Source of the DNA: an uncultured Bacteroidota bacterium
Lineage (GTDB): Bacteria > Bacteroidota > Bacteroidia > Chitinophagales > Chitinophagaceae
Length of the DNA: 64,000 nt
NCBI GenBank assembly: GCA_903837525.1
Contig: CAILUU010000020.1
Coordinates: forward strand, 1 to 64,000
Direction: 5' to 3'
A program made the position numbers and the translations under genes. The notes under the pieces were generated by a model. It made no database searches, had not been told where the DNA came from, and saw only the letters and a program-made list of their open reading frames with translations. Shown piece by piece: positions 17,690 through 25,744 of this stretch. Numbering within the stretch: the stretch's first letter is position 1; the number at the start of each line of letters is the position of its first letter.

Positions 17690-18541
17690 ATGAAGTACGA
17701 TGAACAATTACAACATCTTATAAAAAATGCACTTGCCGAAGATATTGGAGATGGAGATCATTCTACCTTATCTAGTATTGATGCAAATGCAAAAGGAAAA
17801 GCTATTTTAAAAATTAAAGAAGATGGAATTTTAGCTGGGGTAGAAGTGGCTAAAAAAATATTTACTTATGTACAACCCAACATCCTCTTTACTGCTTATA
17901 AAAAAGATGGCGACCAAATGAAATTTGGCGAAATTGCTTTTGGTATAGAGGCTAATATACATACAATTTTACAAGCCGAACGATTGGTGTTAAACACTAT
18001 GCAACGAATGAGCGGCATTGCAACATTAACAAAAAAGTTTACCGATAAATTAAAAGGGTATAAAACAAAACTATTAGATACCAGAAAAACTACACCTAAT
18101 TTTAGATTGTTAGAAAAAGAAGCTGTTAAAATAGGTGGAGGAATAAACCATAGATTTGGATTGTATGATATGATTATGTTAAAAGATAACCATATTGATT
18201 ATTGTGGCGGAATTGAAAAAGCAATCAACAAGGCATACGACTATATACAATCTAAAAAAATGGGTTTAAAAATTGAAGTAGAAACAAGAAGCCTTGAAGA
18301 TGTGGAAAAAGTGATGGCTATTGGTAAAGTAAATAGAATAATGTTAGATAATTTTACCCCAGAAAAAATTGTTGAGGCATTACAAATTATTAAGGGAAAA
18401 TACGAAACAGAAGCTAGTGGAGGAATACACTTTGATAATATTGAAAGCTACGCTGATACTGGTGTTGATTACATTAGCAGCGGTGCAATAATACACCAAG
18501 CCAAAAGTTTAGATTTAAGTTTAAAAGCGGTGGTAATGTAA
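17690..18541 (+). CDS. nadC: Nicotinate-nucleotide diphosphorylase (quinolinate phosphoribosyltransferase)
   Basis: NadC joins quinolinate and PRPP and releases CO2 to give nicotinate mononucleotide, the entry to NAD. The 283-residue protein shows the family landmarks: ALAEDIGDGDHST (about 14-26), NTMQRMSGIATLTKKF (103-118), LLDTRKTTPNFRLLEKEAV (127-145), GGGINHRFGLYDMIMLKDNH (148-167), and the barrel end EASGGIHFDNI with VDYISSGAI. The glutamine-hydrolysing NAD synthetase at 21660 completes the same pathway. A -7 element ends 4 nt before the ATG. Confidence 0.96.
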   Translation: MKYDEQLQHLIKNALAEDIGDGDHSTLSSIDANAKGKAILKIKEDGILAGVEVAKKIFTYVQPNILFTAYKKDGDQMKFGEIAFGIEANIHTILQAERLVLNTMQRMSGIATLTKKFTDKLKGYKTKLLDTRKTTPNFRLLEKEAVKIGGGINHRFGLYDMIMLKDNHIDYCGGIEKAINKAYDYIQSKKMGLKIEVETRSLEDVEKVMAIGKVNRIMLDNFTPEKIVEALQIIKGKYETEASGGIHFDNIESYADTGVDYISSGAIIHQAKSLDLSLKAVVM

Positions 18542-18667
18542 TAATTCGATAATTTGCTAATTTCAGTTTAAACTATAAAATAAACTTATCGTCTTTTCGC
18601 CTTGCCAGCAAAATTTTTGATAAAATGCTATAGTAACTTCCGTGTTTCTGGGGCAAAACATAACAAC

Positions 18668-18994
18668 ATGAAAAAAATAAATTCACTTAGTGGTTTGGTT
18701 TACTCAACCGACCCTAATTTTAAAATACAAGAAGAAAGTATAGATGTTGAAACATTGCCTACATCAAAACAAAAATTAAAAATTAAATTAGAAACCAAGC
18801 ATAGGGCCGGTAAGGCAGTAACCTTAATTTCAGGTTTTATTGGTAAGCAAACCGATGCGGAGGAGTTAGGGAAAAAACTAAAATCATTTTGTGGTACAGG
18901 TGGCAGCGTAAAAGATGGCGAAATAATTGTACAAGGGGATAATAGAGAAAAAATAAAACAATGGTTGAATAAAAATGGCTATCCTACGGCTTAA
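18668..18994 (+). CDS. SUI1/eIF1-like translation factor (YciH family)
   Basis: A 108-residue protein with the SUI1 fold: a short N-terminal arm (GLVYSTDPNF), then LKIKLETKHRAGKAVTLISG near residue 46, a FIGKQTDAEELGKKLKSFCG helix, and GGSVKDGEIIVQGDNREKIK near 85, ending in LNKNGYPT. Bacterial members bind the small ribosomal subunit and can check initiation; their exact role is unsettled. The frame stays open back to 18602 through a TTG, but the ATG at 18668 gives the usual N-terminus. apaG follows after 23 nt. Confidence 0.88.
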   Translation: MKKINSLSGLVYSTDPNFKIQEESIDVETLPTSKQKLKIKLETKHRAGKAVTLISGFIGKQTDAEELGKKLKSFCGTGGSVKDGEIIVQGDNREKIKQWLNKNGYPTA

Positions 18995-19003
18995 TAAAAT
19001 ACG

Positions 19004-19011
19004 TAAATTTG
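19004..19011 (+). promoter_or_regulatory. -7 element abutting apaG
   Basis: TAAATTTG matches TAnnTTTG and ends 6 nt before the ATG at 19018. It lies in the 23-nt gap after the SUI1-like gene, so apaG may have its own very short-leader transcript. Confidence 0.5.
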
Positions 19012-19017
19012 TGTAAC

Positions 19018-19401
19018 ATGTTTAAAATTACCGAAGGCATAAAAGTAAGTGTAGAAACATTTTACCAACCCGATTATAGCAACATAATCAATAACGAATT
19101 TATGTTTGCATATAAAATAACTATTGAAAACAATAATGCTTTTCCAGTAAAATTACTACGCCGCCATTGGCATATTTACGATAGCAATGGCACCTTAAAA
19201 GAAGTGGAGGGCGAGGGGGTTGTTGGGGTTCAGCCTCATATAAACCCAACAGAATTTTATCAGTACATAAGTGGATGTAATTTGCGTACCGAAATGGGTA
19301 AAATGAATGGTAGTTATTTAATGCTTAATCTTAATACCAAAAAAACCTTTGATGTTACCATTCCATCTTTTAACATGGTTGTGCCCTATAAGTTAAACTA
19401 A
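19018..19401 (+). CDS. apaG: ApaG family protein
   Basis: A 127-residue single-domain beta-sandwich protein of the ApaG (DUF525) family, linked in other bacteria to diadenosine-polyphosphate levels and divalent-metal resistance; its biochemical role is unclear. Visible landmarks are GIKVSVETFYQPDYS, FAYKITIENNNAFPVKLLRR and HWHIYDSNG, then the family's EVEGEGVVGVQPHINPTEFY segment, and SGCNLRTEMGKMNGSYLM. A TTG at 19009 would add three residues; the ATG at 19018 matches the family start. Confidence 0.93.
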   Translation: MFKITEGIKVSVETFYQPDYSNIINNEFMFAYKITIENNNAFPVKLLRRHWHIYDSNGTLKEVEGEGVVGVQPHINPTEFYQYISGCNLRTEMGKMNGSYLMLNLNTKKTFDVTIPSFNMVVPYKLN

Positions 19402-19419
19402 ACTATGCATTTTAACCTT

Positions 19420-19452
19420 TTTGATGTACCTTTAGCCTAGTAGATAATTTTG
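19420..19452 (+). promoter_or_regulatory. Promoter of the desaturase gene
   Basis: TTTG (19420-19423) and TAATTTTG (19445-19452), 21 bp apart, form a full Bacteroidota -33/-7 promoter. The -7 ends 22 nt before the ATG at 19475. Confidence 0.6.
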
Positions 19453-19474
19453 TTTAATTACTTAAGTAAAACCA

Positions 19475-20578
19475 ATGCCAAAAATCACATTTTCCAACAA
19501 AAATAACGAGTTTTATCAAAGTTTAAAAACTTCGGTAGATGAATACTTTGAAACAAAAGGTATTAAAAAAACCGGTGATTGGAGATTGTATATAAAAACA
19601 ATTATTTTGGTAAGTGTTGCTATTGCAACATACTTTACCGTAATGCTTGTACCAATGAGTGGTTTGCTTACCCTTAGTTTATGTGGATTATTAGGTTATA
19701 CATTTGCTTGTGTAGGTTTCAGTGTAATGCATGATGCAAACCATGGTAGTTACTCTACCAAACCCTTAGTAAACGATTTTTTAGGGCTTAGCATGAATTT
19801 TATGGGGGCCAATGCCTATTTCTGGAAACAAAAACACAATATCATTCATCATACCTATACCAATGTAGATGGGTTAGATGATGATATAGCAAAAAGCCCT
19901 ATCATTCGCCAGTGTGAATCGCAAAAATGGGTGCCTGCACACAAAATTCAACATATTTATTTACTACCAATTTATGCGTTGTCATCAATATTTTGGTTAT
20001 TTATAATGGATTTTACAAAATATTTTACCCGTAAAATTTACACTACGGATGCTTGGAAGATGACCACCAAAAATCATATTGTTTTTTGGACAACTAAAAT
20101 TTTATATCTAACTGTTTATATGGTATTGCCAGCTATAAAGTTTGGCTTTTTCCCTTGGTTAGCAGGTTTTTTTATTTTGCATGCCTTTATGGGGTTAACC
20201 TTATCATTGGTGTTTCAATTAGCTCATGTAGTTGAAAATACAGAGTTTGAAACCATTGCATTAGATGAAACAAAACATATTGAAACTGCCTGGGCAGAGC
20301 ATCAAATAAAAACGACTGCAAATTTTGCAATGGATAATAAAGTGATCAGTTGGTTTGTTGGTGGCTTAAATTATCAAATTGAGCATCATCTTTTTCCCAA
20401 AGTAAGTCATGTACATTACCCAACTATTAGTAAAATAGTTAGGGCAAAATGTAAAGAATTTAATTTGCCGTATAATTATTATCCTACTTTTTTTACTGCT
20501 TTAGCATCGCACTTTAGAGTAATGAAATGGTTAGGACAAAATGAACCGGTAACCGTAACGCAAGCACAAGCTGCTTAA
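19475..20578 (+). CDS. Membrane fatty-acid (acyl-CoA/acyl-lipid) desaturase
   Basis: A 367-residue di-iron desaturase that would place a double bond in membrane acyl chains. The three histidine boxes are intact: HDANHGS (about 86-92), HNIIHHTYTN (about 122-131) and QIEHHLFPKVSH (about 304-315). Hydrophobic hairpins lie between them, at about 45-85 and 200-255. There is no cytochrome b5 domain, so an external electron donor is needed. The layout is that of the linoleoyl-CoA desaturase-like group common in Bacteroidota; regiospecificity cannot be read from sequence. Its stop codon overlaps that of convergent gldB. Confidence 0.9.
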   Translation: MPKITFSNKNNEFYQSLKTSVDEYFETKGIKKTGDWRLYIKTIILVSVAIATYFTVMLVPMSGLLTLSLCGLLGYTFACVGFSVMHDANHGSYSTKPLVNDFLGLSMNFMGANAYFWKQKHNIIHHTYTNVDGLDDDIAKSPIIRQCESQKWVPAHKIQHIYLLPIYALSSIFWLFIMDFTKYFTRKIYTTDAWKMTTKNHIVFWTTKILYLTVYMVLPAIKFGFFPWLAGFFILHAFMGLTLSLVFQLAHVVENTEFETIALDETKHIETAWAEHQIKTTANFAMDNKVISWFVGGLNYQIEHHLFPKVSHVHYPTISKIVRAKCKEFNLPYNYYPTFFTALASHFRVMKWLGQNEPVTVTQAQAA

Positions 20579-21585
20579 GGTTTATATTTAGTTTCTGTAA
20601 AAAGGGTATCGTTATCTAACTGCATTAATTGTTGTAGGGTAGTAGCGGTGTTTTTGCTCATATACTTTTTTACAATTTGCCAACCAACATAGCTACCAAT
20701 ATTACCTGGCGAGGCATCTCCTAACTCTTGTGTTTTAGGGCTTTCACCAATGTAGTTTTTAATAATATTATTGTCTATGGTTTGTAAAAAACTGTTTTGT
20801 ACAAACAAATCCCAAATTGCCCTTTCGTGGAGGTTGCAATCTTTTAATTGCTGCGTGGTGTAGCCAATCAAATTGGCAGGGTTTGCTTTTGGTAAAATTT
20901 TTTGTAAAATGTACAAATGCTTTCCTTTTTCAATCATTTGCTGTACAAGCGTTTTATCTTCTAATTTTTCTGGAAAAATATCTAGTACAATATTTTTCAT
21001 AGCATTAACTGTAATGTAATCTGGCTCAAATCTATCAGTAATGTAAGAAGGGTACACTTGTTGTACCATTTCTGATTTGTATAACGAAAAATTTTTGCCC
21101 AAGTGATGTTGTAGTCCTATAATAATGGCATCGTCCGATAAAATATCGCCATACCCATCTAATGGTCCTATGTAAGTAATTAAATTGGTTGGTAGTTTGT
21201 ACGATGGAAAGTAGTGTTTTATAAACTTTAGTCCTTCAATTATTTTATTTTCATATAACGAAAAAGTAAAAAACACTTTTTTACTACTATCGTAAACGGG
21301 TTTGTAGGCCGTTAAAAAACCTTGCAAATAATTAGCAACAGTATCTTCACTCCAAGCAGGTTCAATATTTAAAATAATAGCAAAAAAGTTTTCGCCAAAA
21401 GAAGGATAGTTAGCCTGTAATTTGTTTAGTTTGGTAATTAAGTTACTGGTATCTGCTTTAAACAAATCTTCCTCAAACCGCTGGGTTTTAATAGCTATCT
21501 TAATGTTTGCTACATTAGGACTGTTATCATTGTTGCATCTTGCAAAAAATAGTACGGCTATAATTGTTATAAATGCTATTCTCAT
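20575..21585 (-). CDS. gldB: Gliding-motility lipoprotein GldB
   Basis: A 336-residue envelope lipoprotein needed for gliding in flavobacteria, of unknown biochemical role. The signal ends at Cys17 (LFFARC), with an unusual Arg at -1. The family body follows: IKTQRFEEDLFKAD (about 32-45), LQANYPSFGENFFAIILNIE (about 54-73), the TYIGPLDGYGDILSDDAIII block (about 140-160), LGKNFSLYKSEMVQQVYPSY, and the C-terminal GDASPGNIGSYVGWQIVKKY. It is divergent from nadE by 74 bp and convergent with the desaturase. gldC, which often accompanies gldB, is not here. Confidence 0.92.
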   Translation of the reverse strand: MRIAFITIIAVLFFARCNNDNSPNVANIKIAIKTQRFEEDLFKADTSNLITKLNKLQANYPSFGENFFAIILNIEPAWSEDTVANYLQGFLTAYKPVYDSSKKVFFTFSLYENKIIEGLKFIKHYFPSYKLPTNLITYIGPLDGYGDILSDDAIIIGLQHHLGKNFSLYKSEMVQQVYPSYITDRFEPDYITVNAMKNIVLDIFPEKLEDKTLVQQMIEKGKHLYILQKILPKANPANLIGYTTQQLKDCNLHERAIWDLFVQNSFLQTIDNNIIKNYIGESPKTQELGDASPGNIGSYVGWQIVKKYMSKNTATTLQQLMQLDNDTLFTETKYKP

Positions 21586-21659
21586 TTTCTTAATTTAACT
21601 TTACAAAGTAAACAATCTTTTATCAAACGTAAATACTCCTCTTTAGGAGCTTGGTGTTT

Positions 21660-23342
21660 ATGAAAATATTTTTAGCGCAACAAAATTATCATATAGGCAA
21701 TTTTGAAAGTAATACACAACAAATAATTGCTGCCATCCAAGAGGCTAAAAAACAAGGAGGCGATTTAATTGTATTTAGCGAATTAAGTATTTGTGGCTAT
21801 GCACCAAAAGATTTTTTAGAGTTTGATGATTTTATACAAAAATGTTATAGTGCTATAGATGAAATAAAAGTATATGCAGATACTATTGGAGTGCTAGTTG
21901 GTGCCCCAGATAAAAACCCGATTAACCAAGGCAAAGATTTATTTAATGCTGCCTACCTTCTTTACAACAAAGAAATAAAAGCAGTAGTACATAAAACCTG
22001 TCTACCCAATTACGATGTGTTTGATGAGTACCGATATTTCGAACCAGCGTATAGTTGGCAAGTAATAGAATTTAAAGGGAAAAAATTAGCAGTTACAGTG
22101 TGTGAGGATATTTGGAATTTAGGCGACAACCCTTTATACCGTATTTGCCCAATGGACGAGTTGATGAAACAACAACCCGATGTTATGATAAATTTATCTG
22201 CATCGCCATTTGATTATACACACGATGAAGATAGAAAAGCTACCATTAAAGCTAATGTTACAAAATATAAATTACCCTTATTTTACTGTAATGGGGTTGG
22301 TAGTCAAACAGAAGTTGTGTTTGATGGCGGAAGTTTAGTATTTGATAAATTTGCAAACTTATGTGGGCAATTACCAATGTTTGAAAGTAGTTTGCAATCC
22401 TTTATTTTAAATACGGATGGTACTATTGACGCACCTATATTGGAAGAATCAAATAAATTATCTAGCGAAGAGTTAAACGCAGCAACATTAAACGCGAACC
22501 TACATATTGAAATGATTTATAAAGCCCTATTGCTTGGTATAAAAGATTATTTTACTAAAATGGGCTTTACAAAAGCCATAGTAGGCAGTAGTGGAGGAAT
22601 TGACAGTGCTGTAACGCTAGCCCTAGCATGCGAAGCGTTGGGTGCAGAAAATGTACGAGCTATTTTAATGCCATCTGATTACAGTACACCGCATAGTGTT
22701 AGCGATGCAGAACAATTAAGTAAAAACCTAAAAAATCCTTACGATATTATTTCAATTAAAAATATTTACGAAAGCTTTTTAAATGAATTAAAACCAACCT
22801 TTAATAACTTACCCTTTAGTGTAGCCGAAGAAAATATTCAAAGCCGTACTAGAGGTAATTTATTGATGGCAATAGCCAATAAATTTGGATACATCTTATT
22901 AAATACAAGTAATAAAAGCGAATTAGCTACAGGCTATGGAACGCTGTACGGCGATATGGCAGGCGGTTTAGGCGTACTAGGCGATTGCTACAAACTACAG
23001 GTTTATGCTTTAGCTAAGTACATAAACCGTACAACAGAAATAATACCCAATAACATTATTACAAAAGCCCCAAGTGCCGAGTTAAGGCCTGCGCAAAAAG
23101 ATAGCGATTCGTTACCTGATTATTCTATACTCGATAAAATATTATATCAATATATAGAAAGGCGGCAAGGACCAAACGAAATTAAAGCACAAGGATTTGA
23201 GGCAACATTAGTTGATAAAGTATTAAAAATGGTAAACATGAACGAATACAAACGCAATCAATTTTGCCCCATTATTCGTATATCGCCAAAAGCATTTGGT
23301 GTAGGAAGAAGGTTGCCGATAGTTGCAAAGTATTTGAGTTAA
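21660..23342 (+). CDS. nadE: Glutamine-dependent NAD+ synthetase
   Basis: This 560-residue two-domain enzyme makes NAD from nicotinate adenine dinucleotide, with ammonia from glutamine. The N-terminal nitrilase-type glutaminase has its Glu-Lys-Cys triad in VFSELSICGY (Glu41), HKTCLPNYDVFDEYRYF and VCEDIWN. The synthetase domain starts near residue 290 and has the ATP loop SSGGIDSAVTLALA, then RTRGNLLMAIAN, LLNTSNKSELATGYGTLYGD and APSAELRPAQKDSDSLPDY. I start at the ATG at 21660 rather than the TTG at 21651. It shares the divergent gldB spacer and complements nadC. Confidence 0.96.
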   Translation: MKIFLAQQNYHIGNFESNTQQIIAAIQEAKKQGGDLIVFSELSICGYAPKDFLEFDDFIQKCYSAIDEIKVYADTIGVLVGAPDKNPINQGKDLFNAAYLLYNKEIKAVVHKTCLPNYDVFDEYRYFEPAYSWQVIEFKGKKLAVTVCEDIWNLGDNPLYRICPMDELMKQQPDVMINLSASPFDYTHDEDRKATIKANVTKYKLPLFYCNGVGSQTEVVFDGGSLVFDKFANLCGQLPMFESSLQSFILNTDGTIDAPILEESNKLSSEELNAATLNANLHIEMIYKALLLGIKDYFTKMGFTKAIVGSSGGIDSAVTLALACEALGAENVRAILMPSDYSTPHSVSDAEQLSKNLKNPYDIISIKNIYESFLNELKPTFNNLPFSVAEENIQSRTRGNLLMAIANKFGYILLNTSNKSELATGYGTLYGDMAGGLGVLGDCYKLQVYALAKYINRTTEIIPNNIITKAPSAELRPAQKDSDSLPDYSILDKILYQYIERRQGPNEIKAQGFEATLVDKVLKMVNMNEYKRNQFCPIIRISPKAFGVGRRLPIVAKYLS

Positions 23343-23349
23343 AAAAGGG

Positions 23350-23481
23350 TTAAACTTTTTCTACTACCACTGCAGTGCCGTTGGCTAATACCTCTGTAAC
23401 ACCTGCCATTACTTCGTTTGCATCTTAGCGCATGTTTATTACAGCATTAGCACCACGTTCTGCAGGCCTTTTGGTATAAAG
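23350..23481 (-). pseudogene. Remnant of YbjQ/UPF0145 heavy-metal-binding-domain protein
   Basis: The minus strand reads RGANAVINMR, then a TAA, then DANEVMAGVTEVLANGTAVV and VEKV with a proper stop at 23350-23352. This is the C-terminal third of a YbjQ/UPF0145 protein, whose end has the pattern 'GANAVvnvRfd...ev...EVlayGTAVvle'. The aromatic residue after the Arg has become a stop codon. Upstream frames are closed and no N-terminal half remains before the gbsR promoter. Confidence 0.72.
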
Positions 23482-23520
23482 TTTAGGTCTATTTTATAAA
23501 AAGAAAAATTAACTTTCATA

Positions 23521-23554
23521 AATTATTGAAAATTCAATAATTATACTATCTTTG
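23521..23554 (+). promoter_or_regulatory. Operator and promoter of the GbsR-type regulator
   Basis: AATTATTGAA and TTCAATAATT flank AA, a perfect 10-bp dyad (23521-23542). It covers the TTG (23526-23528) that serves as -33; the -7 element TATCTTTG follows at 23547-23554, 18 bp away. The ATG is 19 nt further on. Sixteen bases (ATTATTGAAAATTCAA) recur exactly at the broken membrane gene, so this is probably the regulator's own autoregulatory site. Confidence 0.75.
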
Positions 23555-23573
23555 TGTTATAAATAATTGAAGG

Positions 23574-24080
23574 ATGAAATTAGCAGAAGCAAAAGCACAA
23601 TTTATAAGTAGTTGGGGAGCATTTGCTACACATTGGGGTATAAATAGAACTATGGCACAAATACATGCGTTATTGCTTATATCCCCAAACCCTATTACAC
23701 AAGATGATATTATGGAGCAGCTAAATATTAGCAGAGGTAATGTAAATATGAATACAAGAGAGTTGATTGATTGGGGCTTGGTTGATAGAGTTTTAGTACC
23801 TGGCGAACGTAAAGAATTTTTTAGTGCCGAAAAAGATATATGGAAAGTAAGTACACAAATTATTAAAGAAAGAAAGCGTAGAGAGTTAGATCCAATGCTT
23901 AAGCTATTAGCACAATTAGAAAAAATTGAGGGAGATAAGAAAGATAAGGATACCCAACAATTTATAGATACTGTACAAGGGATAAAAAAATTGGGTAGCC
24001 AAGCAGATAAAATGTTGGATGTTATGATTAAAGCAGAGGAAAACTGGATAACCGGTTCGCTACTAAAGTTCTTTAAATAA
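23574..24080 (+). CDS. GbsR/MarR-family transcriptional regulator
   Basis: A 168-residue winged-helix regulator. The N-terminus AKAQFISSWGAFATHWGINR (about 6-25) is typical of the GbsR branch. The helix-turn-helix follows in AQIHALLLISPNPITQDDIM and EQLNISRGNVNMNTRELIDW (about 27-66), with the wing in VDRVLVPGERKEFFSAEKD. A long C-terminal helix rich in Lys and Glu would form the dimer. Members in other bacteria sense small molecules or control membrane-stress genes; the ligand here is unknown. A perfect dyad overlaps its promoter, and the same core precedes the broken gene downstream, its likely target. Confidence 0.87.
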   Translation: MKLAEAKAQFISSWGAFATHWGINRTMAQIHALLLISPNPITQDDIMEQLNISRGNVNMNTRELIDWGLVDRVLVPGERKEFFSAEKDIWKVSTQIIKERKRRELDPMLKLLAQLEKIEGDKKDKDTQQFIDTVQGIKKLGSQADKMLDVMIKAEENWITGSLLKFFK

Positions 24081-24094
24081 AGAGTAATTAATTA

Positions 24095-24120
24095 AGCTAG
24101 ATTTTTCTAGCTTTTATTTA
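24095..24120 (+). terminator. Terminator after the GbsR-type regulator
   Basis: AAGCTAGA (24095-24102) pairs with TCTAGCTT (24107-24114) over a TTTT loop, followed by a short T-rich tract. It separates the regulator from the downstream operator. Confidence 0.75.
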
Positions 24121-24162
24121 CTGCATATTTTTCAAATATTATTGAAAATTCAAAATATGCAG
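24121..24162 (+). promoter_or_regulatory. Second GbsR-type operator inside a longer dyad
   Basis: CTGCATATTTT (24121-24131) and AAAATATGCAG (24152-24162) are perfect inverted arms. Between and overlapping them lies TTGAAAATTCAA (24142-24153), part of a 16-base identity with the operator at 23521. The site ends two bases before the ATG of the broken membrane gene, so it probably controlled that gene. Confidence 0.65.
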
Positions 24163-24164
24163 TT

Positions 24165-24535
24165 ATGAAAAAATTTAAACAAATTGAGTTTTATGTCAGC
24201 GTAATCTTGTTGATAGCGAGCTTAGTGTAAACTGTTCTTACCCAAAACAATACATTTATATGGGCTTATATGGTAGTTGGTACTTGGCAAGTAATTAGTA
24301 TGATGGGGCATACTAAAAATAGTTGCTTTACTAAAAGAGTGGACGCAGATACACCTATCATTTTACAACCGCAAGCATAATAGGGATTGCTCTACTAGGC
24401 TTTGTATTTTACCAGTTACTTTTTATTTTTGTTATATTACTTTTTGTAGCTCCTTTTATGGCAATAGGGTATACTTATTTATGCTACAATGAAACATATA
24501 TTAAAATGAAACGGCCATTGGATGATTTAAAATAA
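24165..24535 (+). pseudogene. Broken small membrane-protein gene, probable GbsR target
   Basis: The frame begins MKKFKQIEFYVSVILLIASL and meets TAA at 24228. It then continues in frame with NNTFIWAYMVVGTWQVISMM and GHTKNSCFTKRVDADT. Near 24348-24356 the reading must shift to reach FTTASIIGIALLGFVFYQLL and then FVAPFMAIGYTYLCYNETYI, with a final stop at 24533-24535. Read through, it would be about 122 residues with four membrane helices. The family is not recognised. One nonsense codon and one frameshift indicate a recently lost gene. Confidence 0.72.
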
Positions 24536-24620
24536 ATGGGTTTGAAATCAATATTGAACTTATACGAAATTAAAACTAACTGCAACTTGCATTAGCATGT
24601 TTTTACTTTATTTAATGCTG

Positions 24621-24628
24621 TAACTTTG
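24621..24628 (+). promoter_or_regulatory. -7 element abutting the DCC-family gene
   Basis: TAACTTTG matches TAnnTTTG and ends 5 nt before the ATG at 24634, implying a leaderless or nearly leaderless mRNA for the two-gene unit that follows. Confidence 0.55.
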
Positions 24629-24633
24629 TAAAA

Positions 24634-25035
24634 ATGAATATACAACCGACAATATTATTTGATGGAGTTTGTAACTTTTGTAATGGTGCTGTAAACTTTG
24701 TAATTAAAAGAGATAAGCAAGGTGTACTAAAATTTGCTGTTTTACAAAGCAATGCTGGGGTACAATTATTACAGCAATATAATTTACCAACAACCGACAT
24801 GAAATCGTTTGTGTTTATTGAAAATGGAATTGCCCACACCCAATCAACTGCTGCACTAAAAGTATGTAAATATTTAGGTTGGGCATGGCCTTTATGTAAC
24901 GTTTTTATATTAGTGCCTAAGTTTGTTAGAGATGGTTTATATAATTGGATAGCAAAAAATAGATACAAATGGTTTGGCCAAAAAAATGCTTGTATGATAC
25001 CCACACCCGAAGTAAAATCAAGATTTTTAATATAA
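24634..25035 (+). CDS. DCC-family (DUF393) thiol-disulfide oxidoreductase-like protein
   Basis: A 133-residue protein that starts with the family's name-giving motif, here ILFDGVCNFCNGAVNFVIKR: the DCC-type aspartate with the CxxC pair (Cys12, Cys15). It continues with FAVLQSNAGVQLLQQY, SFVFIENG, STAALKVCKYLGWAWPL and the C-terminal NWIAKNRYKWFGQ. The fold resembles thioredoxin-like proteins. Substrates are unknown; a redox role is inferred from the CxxC. The stop codon overlaps the next start (TAATG), so the two genes are translationally coupled. Confidence 0.9.
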   Translation: MNIQPTILFDGVCNFCNGAVNFVIKRDKQGVLKFAVLQSNAGVQLLQQYNLPTTDMKSFVFIENGIAHTQSTAALKVCKYLGWAWPLCNVFILVPKFVRDGLYNWIAKNRYKWFGQKNACMIPTPEVKSRFLI

Positions 25036-25397
25036 TGAATAAAAAAACATTAGTAATAGGTACCTCAACAAACCCAGAACGATATAGTTATTTAGCAGTA
25101 AATAAATTACTTAAACATAAGCATAGTGTTTTAGCAATAGGATTAAAGAATGGTACCATTACTTCTGTGACTATAGAAACAACTTTACTGCCGTATGAAA
25201 ATATTGATACGGTTACACTTTATGTAAATCCTGCCAACCAAAAACAGTACTATAGTTATATTATTTCTTTGCAACCTAAGCGTATAATATTTAACCCCGG
25301 TACCGAAAATAGTGAGTTTGAAAAATTAGCTCTCCAAAATAACATTGAAGTAATTGAGGCTTGTACCTTAGTTATGCTATCTACAAATCAATATTAA
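25035..25397 (+). CDS. CoA-binding (Rossmann-like) domain protein
   Basis: A 120-residue protein of the CoA_binding_2 type: TLVIGTSTNPERYSYLAVNK near the N-terminus, KHKHSVLAIGLKNGTI, then YENIDTVTLYVNPANQKQYY and the ending RIIFNPGTENSEFEKLALQN with IEACTLVML. Such small proteins bind a nucleotide or CoA; the role is not known. The frame is open further upstream inside the DCC gene, but the ATG at 25035, overlapping the DCC stop by one base, gives the family N-terminus. Confidence 0.88.
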   Translation: MNKKTLVIGTSTNPERYSYLAVNKLLKHKHSVLAIGLKNGTITSVTIETTLLPYENIDTVTLYVNPANQKQYYSYIISLQPKRIIFNPGTENSEFEKLALQNNIEVIEACTLVMLSTNQY

Positions 25398-25433
25398 TCG
25401 TATTTCTACTTTTATCCTATCGTATATCTACTT

Positions 25434-25631
25434 GCCTTATTAATGCGGGTGATTATGGTAGCTTAGGTGCATATACTTTTTCGGGCACAAGTTACCTATA
25501 CCTAGCATGGTATTAAATGGTTCAACAACAAAAGGAATACAATTGATATTAGTAACAAAGAAAATGGTATATATATACTGCAACTAATTGCCCAATCCAA
25601 AAACCAAGTAGAAAAAATTATAAAAAACTAA
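25434..25631 (+). pseudogene. Relic of a T9SS-secreted protein (C-terminal sorting signal)
   Basis: The first piece encodes INAGDYGSLGAYTFSGTSY, which recalls the 'sDYgSLGqYtisGt' strand found after the catalytic domain of reprolysin-like metalloproteases in Bacteroidota. After stops and a change of frame, 25542-25631 encodes IDISNKENGIYILQLIAQSK then NQVEKIIKN and a stop. This is the canonical end of a type A sorting domain, recognised by the T9SS, with the 'G.YilQl' and basic 'KiiKn' ends. The rest of the protein is gone. Confidence 0.65.
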
Positions 25632-25656
25632 GGTAAATTCATGTGTACATTAAAGT

Positions 25657-25684
25657 GATAACAGCAATGTTATCCTTTTTTTAT
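25657..25684 (+). terminator. Terminator downstream of the relic
   Basis: GATAAC (25657-25662) pairs with GTTATC (25669-25674) around AGCAAT, followed by CC and a long T run. It has outlived the gene it once ended. Confidence 0.7.
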
Positions 25685-25744
25685 TTTTGGTATAAAGTAA
25701 ATCAGGTATACTAAAATAAACGTAACTTTAAGAAAACCTTTTTT

